64,000 nt of DNA from JAIVGV01 sp032229975 (lineage in GTDB: Bacteria > Acidobacteriota > Blastocatellia > Pyrinomonadales > Pyrinomonadaceae). Below, in pieces: positions 1 to 8,233 of this stretch. A model generated the notes under the pieces. That model ran no database searches. It was not told the DNA's origin and was given only the letters and a program-made list of their open reading frames with translations. The stretch is from contig JAVXVG010000020.1 in the NCBI GenBank assembly GCA_032229975.1, positions 19,007 to 83,006 on the forward strand. Reading direction: 5' to 3'. How positions within the stretch are numbered: position 1 is the stretch's first letter; each line of letters begins with the position of its first letter. The translations under genes and the position numbers were made by a program.

Positions 1-111
1 AAACGGTTGTTTAGACAATAGCCTAACACCTTCCACGCCCCATTGCACACGCCTGACTTTAGCCGCGATGCGTTGGCGCGACGACTGCTTTTCGCGGCGG
101 CATAAATCTTT

Positions 112-139
112 TTGAAATTCAGTCCGACCGTGGTATAGC
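112..139 (+). promoter_or_regulatory. putative sigma-70 promoter for the Tat-protein/amidase pair
   Basis: A TTGAAA -35 box (112-117), a 16-nt spacer and a TATAGC -10 box (134-139) precede the first gene by about 45 nt. The rest of the first 183 bases shows no gene or repeat. Boxes were read by eye. Confidence 0.45.
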
Positions 140-183
140 TTGCGTTCGAAATCCGACTTCCACGCCGAAATGATCAAGAGAAG

Positions 184-564
184 ATGAGAGACGAAACACG
201 CCCGCCCGAAGACTCGCGACGCACGTCGCGACGAAGATTTGCGAAGACCGTCGCTACAGTACTCGTCGCTGCGCCGCTCGCCGCGCGCATCGCACACGCG
301 CAGACGCCGCCCTCGACGCGCGAGCCCATCGCGCCGCCGAAACCTGAGCCAAGCCCTTCGCCGCAGAGACCGGCCCCGCAGCAGCCCTCGCCGCTCGGCG
401 AGGCTTACGGCGAGGTGGCCCGCGTGCGCTTCGGCGACAAGCTCTCCCCTGAAGAACTGACGCGTGTCAAACGTGCGATGGAAGGCAAGGTGCGCACGGC
501 TGATCGACTCCGCGCCTTCAAACTACAGAACTCCGACGAGCCCGACTTTGTCTTCAGTGCGTAA
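184..564 (+). CDS. small Tat-exported protein of unknown function
   Basis: A 126-residue protein with a twin-arginine signal: SRRRFAK at about residues 14-20, then a hydrophobic alanine/valine stretch ending in an AHAQ cleavage-like site near residue 40. The mature part starts with a proline-rich spacer (about 44-75) and ends in a short helical segment with LSPEELTRVKRAME. The ATG is preceded by AGAGAAG as ribosome binding site. It sits 116 bp upstream of an amidase on the same strand, so the two are probably expressed together; the small protein may be a periplasmic partner, but no known domain was recognised. Export by the Tat route is known for proteins with this signal; the function is not known. 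Confidence 0.7.
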   Translation: MRDETRPPEDSRRTSRRRFAKTVATVLVAAPLAARIAHAQTPPSTREPIAPPKPEPSPSPQRPAPQQPSPLGEAYGEVARVRFGDKLSPEELTRVKRAMEGKVRTADRLRAFKLQNSDEPDFVFSA

Positions 565-592
565 GCACGCGCGACGGTCAAACGATCTTCAT

Positions 593-643
593 TTCTTTGC
601 GCCTTCGCGTGAGGATGGTTTGATTACGCAAAGGCGCAAAGAA
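593..643. repeat. intergenic palindrome, TTTGCGCCTT type
   Basis: Two 18-nt arms (593-610 and 626-643) pair with a single mismatch around a 15-nt loop. The arms carry the simple unit CTTTGCGCC. It lies 29 bp after the stop codon of the small Tat protein and before the amidase, and resembles in design the other stop-proximal palindromes of this window. Confidence 0.6.
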
Positions 644-680
644 GTTGGTTGAATCACTCCACAGTAAATCTGAATAACCC

Positions 681-2114
681 ATGCTCAACGACGACATTTT
701 CTTCGCCTCCATCGACGAACTCTCAGCGCAGATTCGCGCGCGCAAGCTCTCGCCCGTCGAGTTGACGGAAGGCTATCTGGCGCGACTCGAACGTTACGGT
801 CAGAAGTTGGGCGCGGTCGCACACGTCATGCGCGAGCCCGCCATGCGCGATGCGCGCGCTGCCGAGAAAGAGATCACAGGGGGCCACTATCGCGGCGCGC
901 TTCACGGCATCCCGTTCGGAGTCAAAGACCTGCTCGCCACGCGCGAAGCCCCGACCACTTGGGGCGCGACGCCTTACAAGGATCAGAAGTTCGACTTCGA
1001 CGCGACCGTCGTGCAACGTTTGAAGAACGCGGGCGCGATCCTCATCGCCAAGCTCGCGATGGTCGAACTCGCGGGCGGCATGGGCTACAACGAGGCGGAC
1101 GCCGCGTGGACGGGCGCGGGTCGCACGCCGTGGAACACGGAATACTGGAGCGGCGGATCGTCTTCCGGCCCCGGCGCGGCGACCGCCGCCGCGCTCGTGC
1201 AGTTCGCCATCGGCTCCGAAACATCCGGCTCGATCATCACGCCTTCGGCTTACTGCGGCGTCACGGGCTTGCGCCCCACCTACGGCTTCATCTCGCGTCA
1301 CGGTGCGATGGCCCTCTCGTGGACGCTCGATAAGCTGGGCCCCATGTGTCGCTCGGCGGCAGACTGCGCACATGTCTTAAACGTGCTCGCCGGTCGTGAT
1401 CCGCTCGATCCGTCTTCGCGCGACACGACCTTCCGTTATCCGCTCGCACACGCGCCGCACGCTGCGACGACGAAGAGCGGCGCGCGAAGACTCCGGCTCG
1501 GCATACTCAAAGACTCTTACGAGAAGGCGCAGGACGCTGTGCGCGACAACTTCCTCGCGTCGCTTGAAGTGTTGAAGAAGATGCCGAATGTTGAGATCGT
1601 GAAGGATGCGACGCTGCCGGATTTCCCCTACGGCGCGGCGGTCGGGACAATCGTTGACGCTGAAGGCGCGAGCGCGTTCCGCGATCTCATCGAGTCGGGC
1701 CGCGTGCGTGAACTCGCCTCGCCGACGGGCCGGATCGGCGGCTACTCCGCTTCGCTCACGACGGCGGTCGATTACCTCCACGCGATGCGTATGCGTGCGC
1801 CGATGCGACGCGCGTGGGGCGAGATGTTCAAGAAGTACGATCTCATCATCGCGCCCTCGCGCGCGACCGTGGCAAATCCGGTGGCGAAGAGTTTCGATCA
1901 GGGGTGGCCCCCCGCGCCCGCCTCTTCGCCCATCGGCGCGGCAAATCTCGTCGGCGTGCCGGCCATCTCCGTGCCCAACGGCTTCGGTCTGATGGGCCTG
2001 CCCACAGGCATCCAGTTCGTCGCGCCCGCATGGGGCGAGGACGCGCTCATCGACATTACACTGCGCTACCAGCAGGCCACCGACTGGCACAAGAAGCGAC
2101 CGACGCTGGCATAA
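681..2114 (+). CDS. amidase (amidase-signature family)
   Basis: A 477-residue member of the amidase-signature hydrolases, which cleave amide bonds with a Ser-cisSer-Lys triad. The triad is visible: Lys82 in GVKDLL, the glycine/serine-rich GGSSSG at 158-163 supplying the cis-serine, and the nucleophile Ser184 in SETSGSI. Length is normal for the family. No signal peptide is seen, so it is probably cytoplasmic even though the gene upstream encodes a Tat substrate. The substrate cannot be told from sequence; it is not linked to gatB or gatC, so it is unlikely to be the Glu-tRNA amidotransferase subunit A, the main alternative. The stop codon is followed after 3 bp by a palindromic element. Confidence 0.9.
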   Translation: MLNDDIFFASIDELSAQIRARKLSPVELTEGYLARLERYGQKLGAVAHVMREPAMRDARAAEKEITGGHYRGALHGIPFGVKDLLATREAPTTWGATPYKDQKFDFDATVVQRLKNAGAILIAKLAMVELAGGMGYNEADAAWTGAGRTPWNTEYWSGGSSSGPGAATAAALVQFAIGSETSGSIITPSAYCGVTGLRPTYGFISRHGAMALSWTLDKLGPMCRSAADCAHVLNVLAGRDPLDPSSRDTTFRYPLAHAPHAATTKSGARRLRLGILKDSYEKAQDAVRDNFLASLEVLKKMPNVEIVKDATLPDFPYGAAVGTIVDAEGASAFRDLIESGRVRELASPTGRIGGYSASLTTAVDYLHAMRMRAPMRRAWGEMFKKYDLIIAPSRATVANPVAKSFDQGWPPAPASSPIGAANLVGVPAISVPNGFGLMGLPTGIQFVAPAWGEDALIDITLRYQQATDWHKKRPTLA

Positions 2115-2117
2115 ACG

Positions 2118-2189
2118 ATGAAGTCGGAACGATGAACGATGCAGTGAAGACAAAGAGTTTTACTTCATCGTTCATCATTCCGCGTTCAT
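2118..2189. repeat. intergenic palindrome, GAACGATGAA type
   Basis: Arms of about 29 nt (2118-2146 and 2161-2189) pair with four or five mismatches around a 14-nt loop. Each arm holds tandem copies of a GGAACGATGAA-like unit. The element begins 3 bp after the amidase stop and ends 18 bp before the next gene, so it could act as a transcription terminator or mRNA-end structure. Confidence 0.7.
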
Positions 2190-2207
2190 ACTTTTGACTT
2201 CTTATCC

Positions 2208-2546
2208 GTGCTGAACACTGCTTACAAAATCTGCTCGTGGCTCATCGTCGCGCTCGGCTGCGTGCATTTGCTCTTCACGTTGCACGACTACGATCAGTTT
2301 TCGATGCGCGCCTTCTGGTTCTTCGGCTCCGGACTGGCAATCGTCTTCGCGGGCTTCCTCAACGTCGCGCTCATACGCGACGGCGGGCGTGATCGCATCA
2401 TCAAACTTCTCTGTCTGATCGCGAACGCCACTTGCGCGCTGCTCTTCGCCGCCGCGCTCACGCTGATGCGCCGGCCGCAGGTCTTCGTCGGCGTCGCGCT
2501 CTTCGCTTTCGTCACCGTCGCCGCATTTCTCACGCGCGGCAAATGA
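2208..2546 (+). CDS. small integral membrane protein
   Basis: A 112-residue protein with four predicted membrane helices (about residues 7-25, 34-55, 64-84 and 90-108) and short charged loops. The start is GTG. No enzyme motif or known domain was recognised. It converges on cheA with a 23-bp gap. Hydrophobic layout and in-frame length support a real gene; function unknown. Confidence 0.65.
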   Translation: MLNTAYKICSWLIVALGCVHLLFTLHDYDQFSMRAFWFFGSGLAIVFAGFLNVALIRDGGRDRIIKLLCLIANATCALLFAAALTLMRRPQVFVGVALFAFVTVAAFLTRGK

Positions 2547-2569
2547 CTCAACCCTTTCGACAGATCGAC

Positions 2570-4957
2570 TCAACCTTCGAGTAGCCGCGACAGATCGAGC
2601 ATGAGCGCGACCGTGCCGTCGCGCAGATCGATGGCCCCTGCGACTCCGCGCCAGCGCGTCGCGTGGCGACCGAGCGTGCGCACCAGCACTTCGCGCTGAC
2701 CAAGCAACTGATCGACTGCGACGGCAACGAGCTGGCCCGAATGTTTGCCGCCGCGTGCGCGCACGATGCCGTGCTCTGCGTCCTCGTCGAACAGATCGGA
2801 CGCGCGCGAGTCTCCGGCGCGCACGATGACGAAGACGTGTGACGCCACGCCTTCGCGCGTCGCGTCTTCGTCGTCGTTCGTCTCCGGCCTTTCACGACCG
2901 AGCAAGCTGCCGAGCGCGACGAGCGGCACGAGTGAATCGCGCCAGCGAATCGCCTGTCGCCTTTCTCCACTTCTTGTTCCCGCCGGGTTAACTTCCGCCG
3001 GTTCGCGCGTGAACGTCTCGACGACGCGGCCCGCGTCAAGCGCATAGGCGTGCGCGCCCGCGCGGACGACGACGGCGTGCACGAGCGCGAGCGCGAGCGG
3101 GAGGCGCAGCTCGAAGGTCGTGCCGTGCCCTGCAAGCGTGCGCACACGCACCTCTCCGCCCGCGCTCTCGATCTCGTGCTCGACGGCATCGAGCCCGACG
3201 CCGCGACCGGCCGCGTGCGAGATTTCATTCGCGGTCGAAAAGCCGGGACGGAAGATCAAGCGTAGGGCCTGCTCCTCCGTCAGCCTCGCGCCTTCAATGA
3301 CGATCCCTTCGGCGCGCGCTGATGCTTCGACGCGCGACGCATCGACGCCGCGACCGTCATCCGCTACCGTCACGCGCACGCGGCTGCCCTCGGTCGCCGC
3401 CGTGACGCGCACGTGACCGCGCGTATCCTTACCCAACTTGCGTCGCTCGCTAGGCGACTCTATGCCGTGCGCGACGGCGTTGCGTAGTAAATGTTCGAGC
3501 GGCGCGGCGAGTCGCTCCGCGACGGCGCGATCCACACGCGCGTCGCTTCCCTCGATCTCGAACTCGATGCGCTTGCCCGAACGTCGCGCCATCGTGCGCG
3601 CCGCGCGAGCCGCACGCTCCAACGTGCGCGCGAGCGTCTGCATCCTCAGGGCCATCACGCGCTCGACCAAAGCGACGAGGTTCTGTCGCACGCGCGCGGC
3701 AGAATCTTGAGACGCTGAAGGATGAGCGATGGAAGATGAAACGTGAACGACTGGCGAGGAAGCGCGTGCGGCTGTCGAAGAAGAATCTGCGGCTGATGCG
3801 GAAGCATCTTCGACGTTTGAGTGGCCCGTGCTCGACGGATCGCTTGCGCCGACTGAGTTCATAGAGTGCTGCGGCACGCGCGCCGCGTCGAACGCGCGCA
3901 TCGCGTCGTCGAACAACTCGTTGGCAGCGAAGATCAGATCGTCCAACTCTGAGAGCTGCACGCGCACGAAGGAGGAAGACGGCGTAGCTTCTGATGCTTC
4001 AACGTGCGGCGCGTCGTCGTCGAGACTCGCGGCGCGATTGTCCGGTGCAGTGTCATGCGGCGACGCGTCGCGTGATAAAGCGTCTGCTGAGATGGCCGTG
4101 CTGAGATTTTCGTTCTCCGGCGAAAGCTCTGTGAGCTGCGCGCCGAACTCTGTCGCGAGCGGGAATAGTTTGCGCGGATCGTCGGCGGCGCAGAGCAAGC
4201 GAAAGCCGATCCGTCCGGTCGCGGTCGTACCCTGTCCGGCTGGCAGCGTCGAGACGATCTCGGCGGAGGCGGCGAGCGCATCGGTGAGCCGACGAAACTT
4301 CTCGTCGAAGTCGGAGAGATCGAAGGCCACCTCGCAGAGCATGAGATGCGCGCCCTCTGCACAAGCCTGTGCGATGCGGCGACGCTCGTCCGCGTTGAGC
4401 AACGCATCGATCTCTTCGGGCAAGAGCAAGCGCGCGTCGCGTGGTTGATTGAGCGCGTCGCGCGGCTGATCGAGAGGCGCGCGCGACGCGGCATCACTCA
4501 CGCGCGATGAAGCGTCAGATGCTCTCCGCGACTCGTTCTGATCTTCGCCGCGATCTTGATCGGACGCGGTTGCGAGTCGGCGCAAGCGTTCGACGATCTC
4601 CGTGGCGTCGGGCGCGGGCACGCGGCGAGCGGCGGCTTCTACCGCGCGCGAGAGGCTGTCGGCGGCATCCTCGCAGGCGTCGAGCACGGTTTCGCCGGGC
4701 GCGATGCGTGCGGAGCGGACGGCTGCAAGGAGACTTTCAAGTTCGTGTGCGAGGCGACTGGCGGCGGCGAGTTGAGGGAAGGTGGCCGCCGTGCCTTTGA
4801 AGGTGTGCGCGTGGCGGAAGGTCTTATCGACGAGCGCGCGACGCTCGCGGGCCGGAAGCGCGTCGGCGCGGCGCAGCGATTGAATGTCTGCGTAGAGCGC
4901 GTCGGTCAGTTCTTCGGCGCGTGCGAGGAAGTCGTGCGGAGGCGAGTCGTCCATCAC
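2570..4957 (-). CDS. cheA: chemotaxis-type histidine kinase CheA
   Basis: A 795-residue hybrid of the CheA class. An Hpt domain at the N-terminus carries the phospho-accepting His51 in HTFKG. A low-complexity stretch rich in Ser, Ala and Asp (about 370-420) leads to the dimerisation helices (about 425-465), an HATPase domain with N box HLLRNAVAHG (489-498), G1 box ADDGRGVD (532-539) and a second glycine box GRGVGLD (584-590), and a C-terminal CheW-like domain (about 620-790). It would phosphorylate a CheY-like receiver under control of chemoreceptors. No cheY, cheR, cheB or receptor gene is next to it; the only other chemotaxis gene here is cheW at 9.9 kb. The track start is GTG, directly followed by ATG (4954), which is equally likely. 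No clear ribosome binding site. Confidence 0.93.
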   Translation of the reverse strand: MMDDSPPHDFLARAEELTDALYADIQSLRRADALPARERRALVDKTFRHAHTFKGTAATFPQLAAASRLAHELESLLAAVRSARIAPGETVLDACEDAADSLSRAVEAAARRVPAPDATEIVERLRRLATASDQDRGEDQNESRRASDASSRVSDAASRAPLDQPRDALNQPRDARLLLPEEIDALLNADERRRIAQACAEGAHLMLCEVAFDLSDFDEKFRRLTDALAASAEIVSTLPAGQGTTATGRIGFRLLCAADDPRKLFPLATEFGAQLTELSPENENLSTAISADALSRDASPHDTAPDNRAASLDDDAPHVEASEATPSSSFVRVQLSELDDLIFAANELFDDAMRAFDAARVPQHSMNSVGASDPSSTGHSNVEDASASAADSSSTAARASSPVVHVSSSIAHPSASQDSAARVRQNLVALVERVMALRMQTLARTLERAARAARTMARRSGKRIEFEIEGSDARVDRAVAERLAAPLEHLLRNAVAHGIESPSERRKLGKDTRGHVRVTAATEGSRVRVTVADDGRGVDASRVEASARAEGIVIEGARLTEEQALRLIFRPGFSTANEISHAAGRGVGLDAVEHEIESAGGEVRVRTLAGHGTTFELRLPLALALVHAVVVRAGAHAYALDAGRVVETFTREPAEVNPAGTRSGERRQAIRWRDSLVPLVALGSLLGRERPETNDDEDATREGVASHVFVIVRAGDSRASDLFDEDAEHGIVRARGGKHSGQLVAVAVDQLLGQREVLVRTLGRHATRWRGVAGAIDLRDGTVALMLDLSRLLEG

Positions 4958-4965
4958 AAGACAAA

Positions 4966-5029
4966 GTCCGAAGTTTCGTGCGCGAAGTCAAGAGAAAACT
5001 TTTCTACGACGATGCGCAAAACTTCGGAC
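4966..5029. repeat. inverted repeat in the cheA leader
   Basis: Perfect 11-nt arms GTCCGAAGTTT (4966-4976) and its complement (5019-5029) are separated by 42 nt. The cheA-proximal arm lies 9 nt before the cheA start, so folding could hide the translation start, or the site could bind a dimeric regulator. No direct evidence separates these. Confidence 0.4.
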
Positions 5030-5085
5030 ACGAAAATTTTTCGACTGCTGCGATGCGGATGTGAAGCGACGAAGGCGCGCCGACT

Positions 5086-5706
5086 TTAAGAGGCAGAGGC
5101 GCGACGACTGTCGCTGTCTTCTTCGTCACTCTCTTCGCTCTTTTCACCATCGACATCGTCAACATCTTCGCCGCCCTCGTCCGTCGCGGCGAGCGCAACA
5201 TCTGAATCCTCTGGGGCCGCTTCGTCCTCTTCTTCTTCGGCAAAGGCGATTGTCTCGGCTTGCGGCTGCTCTTGATCGAGGTCGCGCTTGATGGCGTCGA
5301 GGATGCCGTTGATGAACTGCGTGGCTTCGTAGGTGGAGAAGCGGCGGGCCACTTCCAAAGCCTCGTTGATGGCGACGGTGCGGGGCGTGGGCTCGTGGGT
5401 AAATTCGTAAACGGCGAGACGCAGGACGTTGCGATCCACGACCGCCATGCGCGAGATGCGCCAGTGCTCCGCGCGCGACTTGATGCGCTCGTCGATCTCC
5501 GCGACGTGCGCGAGCGTGCCTGTCACGAGTCGCGTGGCAAACTCGCGCGCGGGCTCGTCGAGTTCTTCGCCGAGCTGCGTCCAGTAGTCGCGCACCAACT
5601 CGTCCGGGCGCACGACGCCCTTCGGGCGATCCGCCGGCCCCGCGATCACGTCTGCCGCAAAGAGCATCTGCAAGGCGCTCTCGCGCGCCTTACGCCTTAA
5701 ACCCAT
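5086..5706 (-). CDS. nusB: transcription antitermination factor NusB
   Basis: A 206-residue NusB: the N-terminal helix motif RRKARESALQMLFAAD and the later region with RNVLRLAVYEF and ATQFINGILD are typical. NusB with NusE binds boxA RNA and prevents early termination on rRNA operons. The core ends near residue 145, the usual family length; a further 60 or so residues form a strongly acidic tail rich in Glu, Asp and Ser that ordinary NusB proteins lack. It follows ribH, an arrangement common in bacteria, with 60 bp between that hold a GAACGATGAA palindrome. cheA lies 128 bp downstream. Confidence 0.93.
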   Translation of the reverse strand: MGLRRKARESALQMLFAADVIAGPADRPKGVVRPDELVRDYWTQLGEELDEPAREFATRLVTGTLAHVAEIDERIKSRAEHWRISRMAVVDRNVLRLAVYEFTHEPTPRTVAINEALEVARRFSTYEATQFINGILDAIKRDLDQEQPQAETIAFAEEEEDEAAPEDSDVALAATDEGGEDVDDVDGEKSEESDEEDSDSRRASAS

Positions 5707-5723
5707 AAGCCTCGAAAGAAATG

Positions 5724-5797
5724 CTGAACGATGAACGATGAACGATGAAGTATTGAAATCTTACTTTCATCGTTTCGACTTCCGCGTTCCGCGTTCG
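5724..5797. repeat. GAACGATGAA-type palindrome overlapping the end of ribH
   Basis: Three tandem GAACGAT units (5725-5745) face a complementary arm of ATCGTTTC and CGCGTTC units (5764-5797). The best pairing is next to the loop. The second arm is coding: it supplies the last residues of RibH and its TGA stop, read from the minus strand. Confidence 0.6.
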
Positions 5798-6267
5798 GAG
5801 AATGCTTCCCTGTACAGGTTGACTAGCTCGACGGCGGCCATCGCCGCGTCGAACCCCTTGTTGCCCGCCTTCACACCGGCCCGATCAATCGCCTGCTCGA
5901 CCGTGTCCGCCGTCACCACGCCATACACGACCGGAATGCCCGAAGACATCCCGGCTTGCGCGATGCCCTTCGTCGCTTCCGAGGCGATGTACTCGAAGTG
6001 CGGCGTCTCGCCGCGAATCAAAGTACCGAGACAGATGACCGCGTCGAACTTCCCCGAATGCGCGACCTTCGATGCAAGCATCGGCAACTCGAACGAGCCG
6101 GGCACGCGGAAATGTTCGACCTGATCTTCTGACGCGCCGAGTCGTTCGAGCGCGTCGAACGCGCCCTCGACCAGCCGCGACGTGAGCAGGTCGTTCCAAC
6201 GACTCGACACGACGGCGAAGCGAAAGCCCTCCGCGTTCAAACGTCCCTGATGCGTCACGGGCTGCAC
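5767..6267 (-). CDS. ribH: 6,7-dimethyl-8-ribityllumazine synthase
   Basis: A 166-residue riboflavin-pathway enzyme that condenses the ribityl-aminouracil intermediate with 3,4-dihydroxy-2-butanone 4-phosphate. Family motifs are clear: VVSSRWND near the N-terminus, the substrate loop PGSFELP, the IRGETPHFEYIASEA segment with the catalytic histidine, and VVTADTVEQA. Start is GTG at 6267. The extreme C-terminus (ERGTRKSKR and the stop) is read through the arm of an intergenic palindrome, so the tail is probably a recent addition with no enzymatic role. A good promoter lies just upstream, and nusB follows. Confidence 0.94.
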   Translation of the reverse strand: MQPVTHQGRLNAEGFRFAVVSSRWNDLLTSRLVEGAFDALERLGASEDQVEHFRVPGSFELPMLASKVAHSGKFDAVICLGTLIRGETPHFEYIASEATKGIAQAGMSSGIPVVYGVVTADTVEQAIDRAGVKAGNKGFDAAMAAVELVNLYREAFSERGTRKSKR

Positions 6268-6314
6268 GATAGTTTCAATCGACTCCGATCACTGTGTTGT
6301 GTGAAGACAGACGA

Positions 6315-6343
6315 AGTATAGGTAACGACGTGACAAGTGACAA
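6315..6343 (-). promoter_or_regulatory. ribH promoter with a -35 box inside a tandem repeat
   Basis: Reading leftward: TTGTCA (6343-6338), 17-nt spacer, TATACT (6320-6315), about 50 nt before the ribH GTG. The -35 box is one of successive TTGTCAC units in the tandem repeat at about 6329-6349, so alternative -35 boxes occur at 7-nt steps. Confidence 0.55.
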
Positions 6344-6387
6344 GTGACGGGGGAGAGACGATGAAGCAGGAAAGATGAACGCAAGGG

Positions 6388-6472
6388 ATTGACTCATTCT
6401 TAACCATTGATTCATTGATCCATTTCTTCATCGATCCATTTCTTCAATGAATCAATGAGCCAATGGGTCAAT
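6388..6472. repeat. intergenic palindrome, ATTGATTCATT type
   Basis: Arms 6388-6418 and 6444-6472 are made of ATTGA/TTCATT units and pair imperfectly; between them is a tandem GATCCATTTCTTCAT unit. The element starts 6 bp beyond the crotonase stop codon and continues toward the ribH promoter. Confidence 0.6.
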
Positions 6473-6478
6473 CCTTCA

Positions 6479-7258
6479 TCATTTTCCTTTGAAGACCGGC
6501 GCGCGTTTTTCGAGGAAGGCGCGCGTGCCTTCGCGCACGTCTTCGCTTGCGAAGAGGCGCGCGAAGAGTTCGGCTTCGAGGGCCAGTCCCTCTTCCATCG
6601 TTGTGCGTGCGCCGCGCGTGACGGCTTCGAGGCAAGCGCGCACGGCGAGCGGCGCGTGCTCTGAGACGGCGCGCGCAAGCGATTCGGCTTCCGTCATCAG
6701 TTGATCTCGTTTGGCGACGCGGTTGACGACGCCGAGGCGCAGAGCTTCATCAGCAGAGAGCGCGTCGCCCGCGAGCATCACGGCGAGAGCGCGACCCGTG
6801 CCGACTGTGCGCGCGAGTCGCTGAGTGCCGCCGTATGCGGGGAGCACGCCGAGTTTTGTTTCCGGTAGAGAGAACGTCGCGCCGCGCGCGGCGACGCGGA
6901 GATGACACGCGAGCGCGAGTTCGCAGCCGCCTCCTGCGGCGACGCCGTTGACGGCAGCGATGACAGGCACGCCGCACAACTCTACTGCGTCGCATGCCGC
7001 TTGCCCGCGTCGCGAAGTCGCGCGCGCGCCGTCCTCGTCGAGTGCGACGAGATCGCTGATGTCCGTGCCCGCGCAGAATGCTTCGTCGCCTGCGCCCGTG
7101 AGGATCACTGCGCGCAGTTCGTCGCACGCGCGTAGGTTTGAAAAAAGTTCGCGTAAGTGTTCAAGCATCGCGCGCGTGAGGGCGTTGCGCTTCGACGGCC
7201 GGTCGAGCATGACGACGAGAAGCGCGCCGCGCTCTTCAACTTTGATTTCGTCGCTCAA
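6479..7258 (-). CDS. enoyl-CoA hydratase/isomerase (crotonase) family protein
   Basis: A 259-residue crotonase-fold enzyme acting on acyl-CoA thioesters. The oxyanion-hole segments AFCAGTDISDL and VNGVAAGGGCELALACHL are present, and both general acid/base glutamates expected of a hydratase are visible (the Glu in GGGCELAL and the Glu in FSLPETKLG). Length is typical. The start is TTG, 18 bp downstream of the dehydrogenase stop; no ATG lies near. With the neighbouring 3-hydroxyacyl-CoA dehydrogenase it would carry out two successive steps of fatty-acid or butanoate-type beta-oxidation. Chain-length preference cannot be read from sequence. Confidence 0.9.
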   Translation of the reverse strand: MSDEIKVEERGALLVVMLDRPSKRNALTRAMLEHLRELFSNLRACDELRAVILTGAGDEAFCAGTDISDLVALDEDGARATSRRGQAACDAVELCGVPVIAAVNGVAAGGGCELALACHLRVAARGATFSLPETKLGVLPAYGGTQRLARTVGTGRALAVMLAGDALSADEALRLGVVNRVAKRDQLMTEAESLARAVSEHAPLAVRACLEAVTRGARTTMEEGLALEAELFARLFASEDVREGTRAFLEKRAPVFKGK

Positions 7259-7276
7259 GAGTTTCGGTGGTGCGGC

Positions 7277-8167
7277 TCACACCAAATTCATCGGCACAGG
7301 ATTTTTCGGATCGGCGTAGTCATAGAAGCCGCGACCGGACTTGCGGCCGTAGAGACCGGCCATGACCATGCGCTTCAAGAGCGGCGGCGCGGCGAAGCGT
7401 CGCTCGCGAAACTCTGTGAACATGATCTCGGAGATGTAGTAGGTGGTGTCGAGCCCGACGAAGTCGAGCAAGGTGAGTGGCCCCATCGGGTGGCCGCAGC
7501 CGAGCCTCATGCCGTTGTCGATGTCAACGATTGAGCCTGCGCCCTCTTCGAGCGCGCGAATGGCGTCCAAGAGATAGGGCACGAGCAGGCGATTGACGAT
7601 GAAGCCCGAACGATCTCCGGCGCGCACGGGAACTTTGCCAAGTCGCTTGCCGAACTCGACCGCTTGATCGTAAACCTCCGCATCCGTCAGGATCGTGCGG
7701 ACGACCTCGACGAGCTTCATGATCGGCACGGGATTGAAGAAGTGCAGGCCGATGAAACGACGCTGTCTCTCTTGCGAAGTCGCCGTCATCATCTCCGTGA
7801 TCGAGAGCGAAGAGGTGTTCGAGGCGAAGATCGTCTCCGGCTTGCAGAGCTTATCGAGCTGCGAGTAGGTGTCGCGCTTCGTCTCAAGATTCTCGATGAT
7901 GGCCTCGATGATGATGTCGCAGTCCGCGAGGTCTTCAAACTTCGTCGTGCCTTTGAGACGCCCGCGCACCTGTGTCCGCTGCTCCGCCGTCATTGTTCCC
8001 TTCTCGACGAACTTCGAGAGCGACTTATCGATCCCGGCGAAGCCGCGCTCGCACAACTCGTCCGACACTTCGCGCACGACCACGTCGAAGCCCGCGTTGG
8101 CGGCGGTCTGCGCGACGCCTGAGCCCATCAAGCCGCAGCCGAGCACGCCGACTTTTTTGATCTCCAT
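7277..8167 (-). CDS. 3-hydroxyacyl-CoA (3-hydroxybutyryl-CoA) dehydrogenase
   Basis: A 296-residue NAD-dependent dehydrogenase with the Rossmann motif VLGCGLMGSGVAQTAANAG at the N-terminus and the catalytic histidine in GLHFFNPVPIMKLVE. The C-terminal half (GFIVNRLLVPYLLDA onward, with GCGHPMGPL) is the dimerising 3HCDH domain. Length fits the single-domain Hbd/PaaH/FadB2 type rather than the large FadB fusion. It converts 3-hydroxyacyl-CoA to 3-ketoacyl-CoA. ATG start with a good AGGAGAG site. It lies 66 bp after the rhomboid gene and is followed by the crotonase. Confidence 0.92.
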   Translation of the reverse strand: MEIKKVGVLGCGLMGSGVAQTAANAGFDVVVREVSDELCERGFAGIDKSLSKFVEKGTMTAEQRTQVRGRLKGTTKFEDLADCDIIIEAIIENLETKRDTYSQLDKLCKPETIFASNTSSLSITEMMTATSQERQRRFIGLHFFNPVPIMKLVEVVRTILTDAEVYDQAVEFGKRLGKVPVRAGDRSGFIVNRLLVPYLLDAIRALEEGAGSIVDIDNGMRLGCGHPMGPLTLLDFVGLDTTYYISEIMFTEFRERRFAAPPLLKRMVMAGLYGRKSGRGFYDYADPKNPVPMNLV

Positions 8168-8233
8168 TTCCCGTCTCTCCTGTTTGAATGAAAGTTTGAT
8201 TGCTTGAAACTCACTCGCGCGAAAGCGTGTCGC

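Noticed and set aside
723..1373. Long minus-strand open frame opposite the amidase
   Set aside because: High-GC shadow frame rich in Arg; the plus strand encodes a full amidase.
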